Assembly: GCA_020631735.1 (NCBI GenBank)
Contig: CM036158.1
Span: 78,731,447 to 78,795,446 of the forward strand
DNA: 64,000 nucleotides
Source: Saccharum officinarum
Taxonomy: Eukaryota > Streptophyta > Magnoliopsida > Poales > Poaceae
Direction: 5' to 3'
A program made the position numbers and the translations under genes. Positions 48,180 to 61,971 of this stretch are shown piece by piece; position 1 is the first letter of the stretch, and each line of letters starts with the position of its first letter. The notes under the pieces are model-generated. The model worked only from the letters and a program-made list of their open reading frames with translations. It made no database searches and was not told the DNA's origin.

Positions 48180-48357
48180 GAAGCCTTGATGAGGGCACCT
48201 AATCATCCAAAAGTTGCACCTCGTGAGTCTGGACAGACAAATACTAAAACCAATTACAACCTAAGATGTTTGTCATATGCGATCACAAACCTAAGGGTGA
48301 GTGCGCGCTCGTGTATGTGAGCGTCTGCGTCTGTAACTGGGTCTCCAAAAAAAAAGT
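48180..48357 (+). mobile_element. Possible 3' tail of a LINE/SINE-type retroposon
   Basis: The stretch ends with GCTCGTGTATGTGAGCGTC, then TGCGTCTGTAACTGGGTCTC and a run of nine A. That wording plus a poly-A end resembles grass retroposon 3' tails. No open frame or target duplication was established. Confidence 0.3.
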
Positions 48358-48773
48358 TAAGAACAGCTAGATAAAATGGTTGATGGGATAGGGTAAGACA
48401 CTGATGAAGCAGGATATTTTTGTTGAAAAAAGTGTGCAATCCTAGACTCCTAGTACTACGATGATCAAGCAGACAACAAAAAAAAAAATTGGCTGTGGTG
48501 AAAACGCGGTGGCTTCTAGCAATGTTAGGACGAGGAGGCTCTTTCACAACTATAGTGAACAGCACGACGGGGCACGACTCATACGGTCGTAGCCGGTCTG
48601 AGCCTCCGCTTCGATCTCCTCTCCGCTTCCACCTCTGCCGGTGCGGGGGGCGCGGCGCGAGGCATGGAGGGGAGGTGTCGAGGGGAGCCAGCAAGATAAC
48701 CCACCTCAATTCTACTCCTGAGCTCGCGCGTCCTCCGGCGCCGTCGTCTTCCTTCTTTCAGTCCCTCACCCCG

Positions 48774-49885
48774 ATGGACTCACTTGCCGCCGCCTGCCTC
48801 TGCTCCCGCCGTCGCCGCGTTCGCCGACTCCTCCTGGCCGCTGCAGCGGCAACCGCCGGGTACGGCCTCTACCGCCTCTACCGCCACCACCGCCGCCGCA
48901 TCGTCGCCGCCCTGTCCCTTGCTGACGCCGTGTCCCAGGTCGGTTCCGACCTCGCTGAGTTCCTCCGCTCCGACTCCGATCAGGTCCCACGAAGCCTCCT
49001 CCAGCTCTCCAAGCTCGCCGCCTCCGAACCCGTCTCCTCTGCTGCGTCTTCCCTCTCCGAGTCCCTCGCCTCCGGCGTCCTCCGCGCCATCTCCTCCCAC
49101 CAGCGCCAATTACATCAACAGCGGCAGCAGCAAAACCCCCAAACCCCACTCCAAGATCGGATCTTGGATCGCCTCCTCTCCCCCGAGGCGCCGGATTCGC
49201 CTCCGCTGTCGTCGGAAGCTTCGCGAGGAACCTCGTCTTGTCCTCCTGCGACGCCCGCACGTCCGAGGCCGGCGACCGCGAGGAGCCCCGGTGGCTGGCT
49301 GCGCTCTGCAGCGCCACGGGCAAGGAGGCTGCCGCAGACCTCGTCCGAGTCTTCGTCAGCACCGCCGTAGCTGCCTACCTCGACCGCACCACCGCAGTGC
49401 GCACCAACAACCAGCTGCTCGCGGGCCTCTCTGATCCAAGGCACGAGGCGAAGGTCAAGGACCTGGCTGTCTCTGTCTGCAACGGTGCTGTCGAAACCTT
49501 CCTCAGGACGTCGCGGCAGCTCGCCAAGGAGGCCTCCGATGCTCGCATTGAGGCAGCAGCAATGGAGCGTGTGGTGGACGATTCAGACACCAACGGCGTG
49601 ATCCAGAAGGTTTCAAGCACGCTGGCCGCTCCAAGCAACAGGAGATTTGTACTGGACGTCACAGGCAGGGTCACCGCAGAGACTGTCCGGTCATTCCTTG
49701 ACTTCCTAGCACAGAGGATGTCTGATGGGGCCAGGAAGAGCATTGTCATCGCCCGTGATGAAGTCGCTGAGAGGGGGCTCGTTGCTGTCAAGTACATTGG
49801 CGCCAAGTCCATGGCCATCTTCACCATCTCCCTGGCATTGTGCATGCACATTTTGATGGGAACAAGATTCCTATTGCCAGCCTAG
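48774..49885 (+). pseudogene. PHLOEM PROTEIN 2-LIKE A10-type gene, single exon, frameshifted in this sequence
   Basis: The product resembles plant PHLOEM PROTEIN 2-LIKE A10 proteins, whose biochemical role is not established and which lack an obvious PP2 lectin core. It starts MDSLAAACLC, followed by a basic/hydrophobic segment (RRLLLAAAAATAGYGLYRLY) that could be a membrane anchor. The body has FLRSDSDQVPRSLLQLSKLA, FASAVVGSFARNLVLSSC, FVSTAVAAYLDRTT and SVCNGAVETFLRTSRQ, and a C-terminal hydrophobic segment (AIFTISLALCMHILMGTRFL). The reading frame changes at a C run (49180-49184): five C where six would keep LLSPRGAGFASAV in frame. With one more base the protein would be about 370 residues, a normal length. 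Either the allele is broken or the base is a sequencing error; the intact codon pattern on both sides favours the latter. Confidence 0.75.
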
Positions 49886-50339
49886 CTACCTGGCTGGTTG
49901 GGAGCTGGAATTCCATCACAGGTGATTGACTACTACTTGTCCTGATTGTAGGTGCAGAGTAAATTATGTAGATTGCAAATTGATCCTATAATACTAGTCC
50001 TTCTTTCTTGTGTGTTGGTGAAAAGTATGAAAATTTAAGCTAGAAACCGGTGGGATTTGTAGTTGGTTTTGTTTGTTTGGTTGAAGGAAGTATATATGCA
50101 TCTGAATTCTGAAACGACACTGGCCAATTTGGCAATGCGATTTCGAGGTTAGAGACCTCTGTTGTTGCGTCCTAATAGTTGTCACTAGCTTGCTATTGCT
50201 GGTTGTTTTTGTTGTTATAAGCTGTTGATCAATGTAAAATAACCAGGCAGAGCAGCAGGAGCTGGAATCTTGACTGGTTGCTCTTGAAACTCTCTCTTTT
50301 GTACACTTTTTCAGTTGTAAGAAAGGGGGAAATGAAGTG

Positions 50340-50345
50340 AATAAA
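50340..50345 (+). terminator. Polyadenylation signal AATAAA
   Basis: A canonical AATAAA 455 bp after the PP2-A10-like stop codon. The preceding stretch is T-rich, as in plant 3' ends, so the gene may have a long 3' UTR. Confidence 0.4.
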
Positions 50346-51040
50346 AAAGTGAGGTTGATTTTGCACATGTCCCTTTGTCTTATTTTCCTTTTCTTAAAAA
50401 AAATAATTGAGCTTAACTAAATGATGAATCAATGCAGCCATCCGTAGATAGGATCTGTGCTACTTAAGCAGTGGCTCTTGTACTTTGCTGCTGACCTCTG
50501 GTTTGGATTAGCACTTATCATTTTGAAGTGGTGTCACTGAGTTTATATCTACCTTTCATTTTCAATTTCTAAAGCCGCAGAAAACATTTGCTTGTCTTAG
50601 ACATACTATTCAAGTATTTTTCATACCAGTTAGTAGTGTACCATCTGCTATGCTTTCTGTCAAGTAGCAGGTCGGCAAATCAGCTGAATTGATTTGGAGT
50701 ATGTCCTTGATTTGCCATATTTGCCCGTCTTATCCATGGCACGGAGGGAATTTACACAACTCAGCTCAATGCATGTGGCACCCCCAATGAACCACATTTA
50801 ATTCTTTACCTAAGTGATATCTACTGGCATTTAATTGGGTGTTTCAGTAAGATGAAACAACTGTGCAGGATTGGCTAACCTGTATATTATCAGACTAGCG
50901 CCTTCTCTCTAGTTTAGCAGCATGTGCCATCCTAATTCCAGAGATGTTTGAAGACTAGAGGTTAGTTTGCTTGGTTACTACAGTACTTGGATAAAGTTGA
51001 TACCAAGAGTGAATGTTCTGGGGCCTATAGTCAACCTGGG
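50346..51040. other. Intergenic DNA
   Basis: No gene or element recognised. Confidence 0.45.
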
Positions 51041-51044
51041 TTGG

Positions 51045-51486
51045 GTAAGACTACCGCACTTATGGACCTCTATATTCATCCTCTATATGTCCTAGTTAGC
51101 AAGATTCTCTCCTCTATACTCATTCTCCCGCACCCATCATTCTCTATATTATTCTCTATCCACTCTATCCACTGTGGGAAACACTTTCACTTTATCTAAA
51201 TATATCCATATGTGATCTAGTTTTAAAAGATTTATTGAGACAAATTTAATGGTGCAATCGAAATTTAATTTGGATTTTTGGTTTGTGAGTTATAGTATTT
51301 TTTTCCTTTGTTTAGCTAGTGGGGCGCCACTATAGAGTATAGAGTAAGCACTGTACCACTCTAAATATAGAGTGAGAGAAATGATAGAGTATCGTTTTAG
51401 AGTATCCAGTGCAGCAGTTTTTACTTTATATTCATACTTAAAGCTTTAGAGTATCGTTTTAGAGTACCCACTGCGGGTAGTCTAGG
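51045..51486. mobile_element. Possible MITE with AGACTACC(C)GCA ends
   Basis: The left edge AGACTACCGCACTTATGG and right edge CCACTGCGGGTAGTCT are inverted repeats with small gaps. The interior has inverted words (CTCTATATTATTCTCTATCC against AGAGTATAGAGTAAGC) and two direct copies of TTTAGAGTATCGTTTTAGAGTA. No coding region is present. Confidence 0.5.
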
Positions 51487-51579
51487 GGTGGGACCAGGAA
51501 TGGTCCTGACCTGGTGTTGTTGTGGCCTCTAACTGAGTGCATAACAGATTGATCATGGAAACATTCAAATGCATGCATG

Positions 51580-52090
51580 TTTCGATCGGAATGAAGTTCC
51601 TATTGCTGAATGAGCTAAGCTTGGTGGGAGCAGAAATTCCATTTCTAGGTCATCTATTACTACTTCTCATGATTATGGCTGGCTGTGGCTGCAGAGCAAG
51701 TTATGTAGATTGTCAATTGATCTTGTATACTGCTAACCGTCCTTTAGTTTCTCATCTTAGTGAAAAGTTTGAAAGCGCAATGTAGTAAAGGTAGAAACTT
51801 ATTGGATTATGGTTGGTTGTTAGCGATAGTCGGTTTGGTTGATGGAGGCACACATGTATGCAGCAGCGAGATGTCTAGATCACAATGGTCAATTTAGCAG
51901 TTCTTCTGATTATGGTCTGTATGGAGGCCTGTATTGTTGCTTCCTAGTAGTTGTGATTATATTCTTGTAGTGGGTTGTTTATGCTGTCTGTCAATGTAAC
52001 AAAAAAATGCCATCCAGAACAGCAGGAGCAGAAAACTTGTCTGCTTATCCTTGACGTTCTCTCTGATATGATTTGTAGTAGAGAAAATGA
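51580..52090 (+). pseudogene. Decayed duplicate of the PP2-A10-like gene 3' end
   Basis: The segment aligns by eye with 49855-50345: GAATGAAGTTCCTATTGCTGAATGAG against GAACAAGATTCCTATTGCCAGCCTAG over the last codons and stop. Shared 3' UTR words follow: AGAGCAAGTTATGTAGATTG, TAGTGAAAAGTTTGAAA, GTTGCTTCCTAGTAGTTGTGA and CAGAACAGCAGGAGCAGAA. Divergence is high, so the duplication is old. Nothing of the main coding region remains. Confidence 0.65.
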
Positions 52091-52094
52091 AGTA

Positions 52095-52430
52095 CATAGA
52101 TGGATGCATGCCTTTGCTCGCTCGCGCGCGGACCGCCGCCGCTCGCCCAATCGCGTAGCTCGCCAAGGCCATGCGCGGGCAGCTGCCCCTGCTCGCCCAG
52201 GCCAAGCGCGGGCTGCTGCGCCAGCTCGCCGAGGCCACGACGCTTGCTTGCTCGCGTGCGGGCCGCCGTCGTCGTTGTTGCCACCACGCCGCCCCCGCTC
52301 ACCCAAGCGCGTAGCTCTCTAAGCCCGCTCCTGCTCGCCCAGGCCACCGTGCGTCGAGGCAGCGCCACCATTCGCTTGCCCAGGTGGCCGCGCGGGCCGC
52401 CCCGCCTCGCGTAGGTTGCACACGCGAGGA
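52095..52430. other. GC-rich island with repeated CGCCCAGGCCAAGCGCGGGC words
   Basis: An abrupt GC-rich block of about 330 bp between AT-rich neighbours. Short internal repeats (gctcgcccaggcc, gcgcgggc) produce open frames in several phases. No protein family is recognised. Confidence 0.45.
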
Positions 52431-53200
52431 AGATGCAGGGAGCCGGTTTCATCGTTTTTTTTACGGATGGGTTGAACCCGCATGCACAAAATATTCCCTT
52501 CTGGATGAATCTACGAGCCATTTGGTTCTACCATTGTACCATTGTAAACACAAACGTAAATGAATTAGCTACGGATGTTACCTATGGAGATAAAATTGAA
52601 CTATTTCATTTATATTTGTGTTACTGTTAAACCAACCAAACAACACGTGAACTCACTGGTCACCCAACCAAACACTTCGAAAAGAATGGGTCTGACCTGT
52701 TCCAACGCACTCTAACCCCAAACTGAGCACATGGATCAGATATGTTTTACTCTGGAGAGATCCTCTCATCCAAGTATCCAACACTGTATGTAGTAGGAAA
52801 CTAGGGAGAGACGCGCGCTTCGCTGCTCACGCCCAGTGTTGTGGATGGCCGATGTTGCAAAGCTTTTGTAGACGGAGTGAGTGAAGTTGGTGCGCTATAT
52901 CGTGTCGAGACTGGACCAGAGTACCAGACTGTAGACTGTAGAGGCTACTAGGCGCTTGTAGTTTTTCCCCCATTTTTGATATTGTACGTGGTGCCCTCCC
53001 CCCCAATACATGCAAACGGGTGCAGGAGGTGTGTGAAGCTGTGCGTAAAACAGACGCAAGCGCTGGGAGGGCACGAATACTCTCCGCGGATAGAGATCAC
53101 TATGGCGCGCTTCGCTGCGCCGGCGCTGCTATGCCCGTGAAGGTGCTGCCGCCATGCATGAAAGGGGGCCATGATATGTGATATCCTTAAACTTTCGAGC
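52431..53200. other. Intergenic DNA
   Basis: No gene recognised. GCGCGCTTCGCTGC occurs at about 52812-52825, and a shorter GCGCGCTTCGCTGC-like word recurs at about 53105, similar to words near grass Helitron 3' ends. Confidence 0.4.
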
Positions 53201-53202
53201 AA

Positions 53203-53740
53203 GAGACTAAGGGGGTGTTTAGATGCAAAAAAAAATTAGAATTTGGCTACTGTAATACTTTCGTTTGTATTTGGCAATTAGTGTCCAATCATGGACTAAT
53301 TTGGCTCAAAAATTCGTCTCGTGATTTACAACAAAACTGTGCAATTAGTTATTTTTATCTATATTTAATGCTCCATGCATGTGTCCAAAGATTCGATATG
53401 ATGGAGAGAGTGTAAAAATTTGGAATTTGAAAGGCATCTAAACAAGGCCTAAAGATCCGATGATTTTGCTAAAGCGAATCCTGCATAATGTCAAATATTT
53501 GTTTTAATCAACTCTTCCATATTCACTTTGGGATTTCAGCAAACACCTAAAAGGCATCAATGCCTAGAAATAACACACATCAAGGGAGAATTTTGGAAGA
53601 GACTAAAGATCCTATAGTTTTGCTAAAGTGAATCATGCATAATGTCAAATATTTGTTTTAAATTAGCTCTTTCATATTCACTTTTGGGATTTCAGCAAAT
53701 ACCTAACAGGCATCAATGCCTAGAAATAACACACATCACA
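53203..53740. repeat. ~150-bp tandem duplication, first unit interrupted by a MITE
   Basis: The unit GAGACTAAAGATCC ... CATCAATGCCTAGAAATAACACACATC occurs at 53203-53210 plus 53450-53582 (split by the MITE) and again at 53603-53740 uninterrupted, with about ten base differences. Confidence 0.85.
53211..53449 (+). mobile_element. Tourist-like MITE, copy B
   Basis: 239 bp, starting GGGGGTGTTTAGATGC and ending CATCTAAACAAGGCC, flanked by TAA on both sides. The uninterrupted tandem copy at 53603 supplies the empty site GAGACTAAAGATCC, confirming both ends and the 3-bp TAA duplication. Confidence 0.9.
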
Positions 53741-53744
53741 TAGT

Positions 53745-54247
53745 AGATTTTTGTACATGAATATATTACTCATTACTTTGCGAGCTATCCATAGCAGGGA
53801 ATCACATGCTAAAAATTCACTTTGAAGTAAATTTATTTTGATACAGGAGTTGATCGTTTGTTCATCCCTACAGGTAGTTGGGCACGTAGGCTTTTACATT
53901 TAGTTTCTAGAGAAACAAAAATGGCAAGGCTTGCGCCCAGACGTCTGGCCCCAGGCCCACGTACGGACACAACTCCCGTTTCGTGTCCTCCACGGGTGCT
54001 ACCTCTGCCCAGACAGCCATTCGCCCCGCGTTGGCTCCCTCGCCGAATTGGATCCCCCGTGCTCTCCTCTTGCCAAGGACCAGCCCGCAACAGCGTGTCT
54101 CCGCGTCGCCATGCCTCGCACGCTTGGGATTGGCTTGGCTTGCATCCGTAGGGCACCATCTCCCTGCCATTTTGTTTGGTTCTCCGCAGTCGAATTGAAT
54201 TGAGCGCAAGCAGGCAGCAGGCAGGGGGTGCCCAGAGTGTAGGGTTA
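53745..54247. other. Intergenic DNA left of the copia LTR
   Basis: Overlapping frames of 90-108 codons occur on both strands in moderately GC-rich DNA. None matches a family I know, including the missing last exon of the cytidylyltransferase gene. Confidence 0.4.
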
Positions 54248-55491
54248 TGAGGGTGCTACGCTAGCCATAAAATCAAAATTTTGACCTCATAAACTACGAT
54301 CCACTGCTAGTCACAGATTACGGAATTACCACTAGACGCGCAGGTGCAGCAGAAGCGACTCGATATAGTCGAACGCGTCGTAGCAGTGTCGTGCAGTTGC
54401 GTGGTCGTCTGTCACGTCCACCCTCCGCTCGTGGATCGTCCCTCTCGTGCGGTTCGTCCTTGTGCCTCCAATGTATCCCACACGTACAGGGAGGAAGCGT
54501 TGCGCCTCCGGACTGCTAGGTCCGCGAGGAGCAATAGGCGTGAGCGTGGGGGGGGGGGACGGCGGCTGCCCAATGGCGTGAGACCCCTGGCCGCGCCCCT
54601 CCCTCTCTTATATAGGCACCTCTAATTAACCCAAGTTGGAGGCCCAATTAGAAAACCCTAAGCCTAGTCAAATTCGGGTCCAACCCGAATTAAGCTTCCA
54701 ACCCCTTAAGCGTGTGACCCTATGGGTTCATGCACACGTAGACGTGGCCTGAGTATTCCTACTCGGCCATTAGTTGATAGCGGTCTCTAGCAAGACGTGT
54801 CAACTCCTATGTGTACGCAAAGATTATATCAGACGAACCACTACAAACCATATACATGTTATTCCTTTTGCCACACGATATTTAGTCCAACTTATAGGTT
54901 AACACTTAACCTAAGCACGGCCATGCATTTGTTGATCCAATCATTAGAGTGTTCCATTGATATCTCTCTCACATAGAGAGGGGCAAATTCCATCTTGATT
55001 GTCTATGTCTCACAGCATGTTTCTTGATAAACCCGAAGACCACCTTTATAACTACCCAGTTACGGAGTAGCGTTTGATAGTCTCTAAGTAGGTCATTTCA
55101 CATCTTGAGTACATACAACAATCTCAGGTCTAAGGACATAATGTATATGATGTGAATCGAGACAATAATAACATCTCACGTTGGGTCAGTCCAGCCTACA
55201 TGTCACACATGTGCCCACATTATTAGTTTCACATATCTATGTCTATGACTTGTGAATCATAGTCATCAACTAATAATGTGTTGATCTAATATTCATGTGC
55301 GTCCTAACATGAACTCCGATCAGGGACCATTCTAGAATAACCATACAAGTAAAAGAGTTTCACAAACAATTCACATAATTTGTTAATCGATACAAGTTGT
55401 CTTTAATGGATATTCAATGGACTCATAATATATCATGGATACAAGGCAATACAATCATCTCTATGATAACCTCTAGGGCATACTCCCAACA
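54248..55491 (-). repeat. 3' LTR of a minus-strand Ty1/copia element
   Basis: On the minus strand the LTR starts TGTTGGGAGTATGCCCTAGA (55491 downward) and ends near GTAGCACCCTCA (54248). A purine tract (CAAGTGGGAGAT on minus) borders it at 55492-55503. Length is about 1.24 kb. The left boundary is inferred from the TG/CA rule. The partner LTR is not in the window. Confidence 0.75.
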
Positions 55492-57915
55492 ATCTCCCAC
55501 TTGCACTAGAGTTAATCTCGAAGATATCTAATACTCATAGCTTTCACGTGCGCCTCATGCTTAGGCTGTGGAAGAGCCTTTGTCAAAGGATCTGCAACAT
55601 TTGAATCCGTTTGTATCTCTTGCACATCTTGATCTCATCTCGTCTAATAAACTCTCAAATGAGATGAAATTTCCGCAGTACATGTTTGTTCTTCTGGTGA
55701 TTTCTTGGCTCCTTAGCCTGCGCTATCGCCCCATTATTATCATAATGTAGATTCAATGGGCTAGACACATCAGGAAACACACCAAGCTCAATGAGGAACC
55801 TCCTCATCCAAACACCTTCCTTTGTAGCTCCAGAGGCTGCAATGTACTCGGCTTCTGCTATATAATCGGTCACTGTCTCCTGCTTGAAACTTTTTCAACT
55901 TACAGCACCACCATTTATTGTGAACACAAAACCTGATTGAGATTGTGAATCATCCGTATCGGTTTGGAAGCTAGCATCGGTGTAACCATTTAGACTAGGA
56001 ACATATCTTTAGTCCTTCTCAAGTACTTAAGGATGTTTTTGACAAGTGTCTAGTGACTCTCACCTAGATCAGCTTGGTACCTGCTCGCAACACTTAGAGC
56101 ATATGAGACATCTGGACGAGTACATATCATGACATACATGATAGAACTAATAGCTGAGGCATATGGAACCTTACTCATGTGCTCCCGCTCTTCAGCTGTC
56201 GAAGGACACTGTTTCTCGCTGAAGCACATACCATGTGACAGGCAAGAACCCTTTCTTGGACTGCTCCATGTTGAACCATTTCAACACCTTGTCAATGTAC
56301 GTATCTTGGCTTAAACCTATAAGCCTCTTTGATCTATCTCTATAGATTTTTATGCCCAAAATGTATGTTGCTTCTCCTAAATCCTTCATAGAAAAAGTAT
56401 TATTCAGTAAAGTCTTTACAGATTGCAACATAGAAATGTCATTTCAAATCAATAGTATGTCATCCACATACAAGATTAGAAATACTACAGCGCTCCCACT
56501 TTCCTTCTTGTAAACACAAGGTTCTTGATCATTCTGATGGAAGCCAAAACCTTTGACTGCCTCATCAAAACGAATATTCCAACCCCGAGATGCTTGCTTT
56601 AACCCATAAATAGATTTCTTAAGCTTGCATATTTTTTCCAGCATTATTAGGATCAACAAAACCTTCAGGCTATATCATATACACGTCCTCTTCCAACATT
56701 TCCATTTAGAAAGGCTGTTTTAACATCCATCTGCCAAATCTCATAATCGAAATAAGCAGCTATTGCTAGAATGATCCGGATAGATTTAAGCATCGCTACC
56801 GGCGAGAAAGTCTCGTCATAGTCAATTCCTTGAACTTGCCGAAACCCTTTGCGACAAATCGAGCTTTATAGACATGAACATTTCTATCCATATCCTTTTT
56901 CTTTTTATAGATCCATTTGCACTCGATAGGTTTAACCCCATTAGGCTGGTCAACCAGGTTCCAAACTTGATTTTCACTCATGGAATCTATCTCGGATCTC
57001 ATGGCACTTTGCCATTTCTCAGAATCTGGGTCCATCATTGCTTCCGCGTATGTCGCAGGTTCGTCATCGTCTAACAATAACAAATCGCCACGTAATGCAT
57101 GGATTCTAGCTGACCTTCGTGGTTGTGGTGGTGTCTTTATTGCCATAGGTATGTCAACTTGTTATGCTATATTAGCATCACTCGTAGAATCATTCCCTAT
57201 TGGCTCATCCTGAACTTCTTCAAGATACACCTTCTGTCCACTTTTCTCTCTTTTGAGAAACTCTTTCTCTAAAAAAATACCGTTTCGAGCAACAAACACT
57301 TTGCCCTATGATCGGTTGTAGAAATAATACCCCAAGTTTCCTTTGGATATCCCACAAAAAAGCACTTGTTCGACTTTGGGTGTTAGTTTATCTGATATAA
57401 GTTGTTTTGACATAAAACTTCATAGCCCTAAATTTTTAGAAAAGACAAACTGGGACTCTTACCAGTCCACATCTCATATGGTGTCTTAACTACGGACTTA
57501 GATGGTATCCTATTCAATGTGAAAGCGGCTGTTTTTAGAGCGTATCCCCAAAATGATAAAGGAAGGTCTGACTGGCTCATCATAGACCGAACCATGTCCA
57601 ACAAAGTCCGATTACGTCGCTCGAACACGCCGTTTCTCTGAGGCGTTCCAGGTGGCGTAAGCTGTGGAACAATTCCGCAACTCTTTAGATGAATTGCTAA
57701 ACTCGTGCTCAAATATTCGCCTCCACGATCAGATGCGCAAGGCCTTAATTTTCTGCCACGTTGATTCTCTACTTTCATTCTGAAATTTTTTTTGAACTTT
57801 TCAAAAGTCTCAGACTTATTTGTCATTAAGTAGACAGAGCCAGTATCTATAAAAATCATCAAGTGAAGGTAAATGAAAGAATTGAAATCCGCCTCTAGTT
57901 GTCGTGCTCATTGGT
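55492..57915 (-). pseudogene. Ty1/copia pol relic (integrase, RT, RNase H), minus strand, broken
   Basis: Reading the minus strand from 57862: integrase core words (SDRGGEYLS, PPGTPQRNGVFERRNRTLLD), a KCFFVGYP...GYYFYN stretch, then reverse transcriptase (CKWIYKKKKD, FSPVA, KTAFLNG, KSIYGLKQASR, LYVDDILLI) and RNase H (AEYIAASGATKEGVWMRRFL, HYDNNGAIA). The order integrase-RT-RNase H is diagnostic of Ty1/copia. Several frameshifts and stops (for example near 56820, 56650, 56440 and 55900) inactivate it. Gag, protease, the start of integrase and the 5' LTR would lie beyond the gap at 57916. Confidence 0.85.
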
Positions 57916-58015
57916 NNNNNNNNNNNNNNNNNNNNNNNNNNNNNNNNNNNNNNNNNNNNNNNNNNNNNNNNNNNNNNNNNNNNNNNNNNNNNNNNNNNNN
58001 NNNNNNNNNNNNNNN
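57916..58015. other. Assembly gap (100 N)
   Basis: Exactly 100 N, the usual placeholder for a gap of unknown size. It separates the copia integrase from intron DNA of the cytidylyltransferase gene. Confidence 0.98.
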
Positions 58016-58109
58016 TGGTCTAGCATCCTTTGGCTCTGTCACTTATCTAACTAGTTAAAATTACATTTACCAACACTTCACAATATTACATTCTTATAAA
58101 AAAATATAC

Positions 58110-60592
<2,483 letters not shown>

Positions 60593-60807
60593 CTCTCTCT
60601 CGCTGCTTGGCGACGGACGGTGACGAGTTCCGGAGGCGAAGGGGGTGGTCCAAGTCCAACAGCTCGTGCCCGGTCCCTTCCCCTTCCCAGCGCGGCAGGG
60701 AAGGGAGGACGAGGCCGCGTGCAGGCGCGCCAATAAAAAGGCGCGGATCGCTGCGGACTCGATCCATCCACATCCAGGTGGGGCCGGCCGTGGGGCAGAG
60801 AGAGCAG

Positions 60808-61016
60808 TAAGAACGAAAACGGTCAAAAATGGACTTATGAAATATAAAACGAAAGCGGTCAGATATATTTCTATATTTTAGCAATTAAAAAATAAAAAAA
60901 TGAAAATAATTGTAAAACTAATTAAAATTGATAATTTTTTATATTTAAAAATAGAATCATAATATAGAAAATAAAAACGGTCGATTTAGGATATTTTCAT
61001 TCTGTTTTCATCGTTA
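60808..61016. mobile_element. Short Ds-like (hAT) element upstream of the cytidylyltransferase gene
   Basis: The left end TAAGAACGAAAACGG and right end CTGTTTTCATCGTTA are inverted with a few mismatches and carry the AAACGG words seen in Ac/Ds subterminal DNA. About 209 bp, no coding region. I could not confirm an 8-bp target duplication. It lies about 220 bp before the proposed ATG, so it probably sits in the leader or promoter. Confidence 0.5.
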
Positions 61017-61276
61017 AGTCAGAGTCGATTCAAGAGAGGTGGAACTGCGGGAGCCTCTCGTCGTGTCGTATCCTGTAGTCGTATGTAGCCATCCCAGCAG
61101 CCCAGTGGCACGCGTATATGGTTTCGGTGCCCGACGTATCTGGTTGAGGCTGACCTGACCGCCGAGTCCACACGTACTACTACTGTACTAGCTAGTCCGG
61201 CCCGGCGGGCCAACCGTACCGATCACTACCGCTTCCGCCCGACCCCAACCAAAACGGTGTGTGCGCATGCCCGGGG

Positions 61277-61825
61277 TAAGCCTGGGCAAAATACCCGATA
61301 CCTATTATCCGTACCCAAAATACCTAAATCTGGACCTGAATTACTCGAAACTGAGGTACCCGATCCTAAATTCGGATAGCAATTCTGATTACCCGAAATA
61401 AGTTTTGGTAATTCAGGTAATATCTCTCGATACCCGAACTACCCAAACTACCCGAATATGTGTTTTGTGTGTTTGTGTTTGTGATGTGTTGTCAGTGGAG
61501 CACTTGAACTTATCACTTTATTAGTATATGATTCTCTTTGTTTGAATGAGTGACTGTAATATATTATTCTCTGTAAATTGCTGTTGAAATTTTATACAAA
61601 TCGTTGCTAAAATTATATACAAAATTGCTATAAAAGTTTTGTGCAGTTTGCTCTTTTTATGTGAATTCAGATATATTGGGTATATTTGAACCCAAACCCG
61701 AATTATCGGGTACCCGAAATTTCGAATAATGTTTTTTCAAGATAAATATTAGGTAACATTTTTCATTATCCGAATTTTAAATTACCCAACCCGAAAAAAT
61801 CAGGTAACCCGAACATCCAGCCTTA
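61277..61825. mobile_element. hAT-like non-autonomous element rich in TACCCGAA words
   Basis: Ends TAAGCCTGGGCAAAATACCC and (complement of the right end) TAAGGCTGGATGTTCGGGTT. The flanks GCCCGGGG and GCCCCGAG match at 6 of 8 positions, fitting an 8-bp hAT target duplication. Many TACCCGAA or TTCGGGTA words in both orientations occupy the outer 170 bp on each side; the core is AT-rich. Confidence 0.55.
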
Positions 61826-61971
61826 GCCCCGAGCACAAGGCGGCGCAAGGCGTGTGTCAATCGCCAAGACGCCAAGGCCAGGCTGGCATCCCGATCCCGC
61901 CGAAGCACGAGGCGGATGCCGACACGTATTACACACGCCCGAGAGCACGTAGCGCCCAGGCTGGGTTGCCT

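Noticed and set aside
48489..48773. N-terminal extension of the PP2-A10-like frame (upstream in-frame ATG)
   Set aside because: The product start MDSLAAACLC at 48774 fits the family with a membrane-anchor-like segment; the upstream residues look like translated leader DNA.
48766..49362. 198-codon minus-strand frame
   Set aside because: A shadow of the GC-rich PP2-A10-like coding strand.
52801..52830. Minus-strand Helitron 3' end (CTAG followed by T, with GCAGCGAAGCGCGCGTC)
   Set aside because: The terminal word is suggestive, but no hairpin of normal form and no TC-type 5' end was found at higher coordinates.
53833..54209. Open frames of 97-108 codons on both strands
   Set aside because: No family resemblance, and opposite-strand overlap; also tested for the missing cytidylyltransferase exon and not found.
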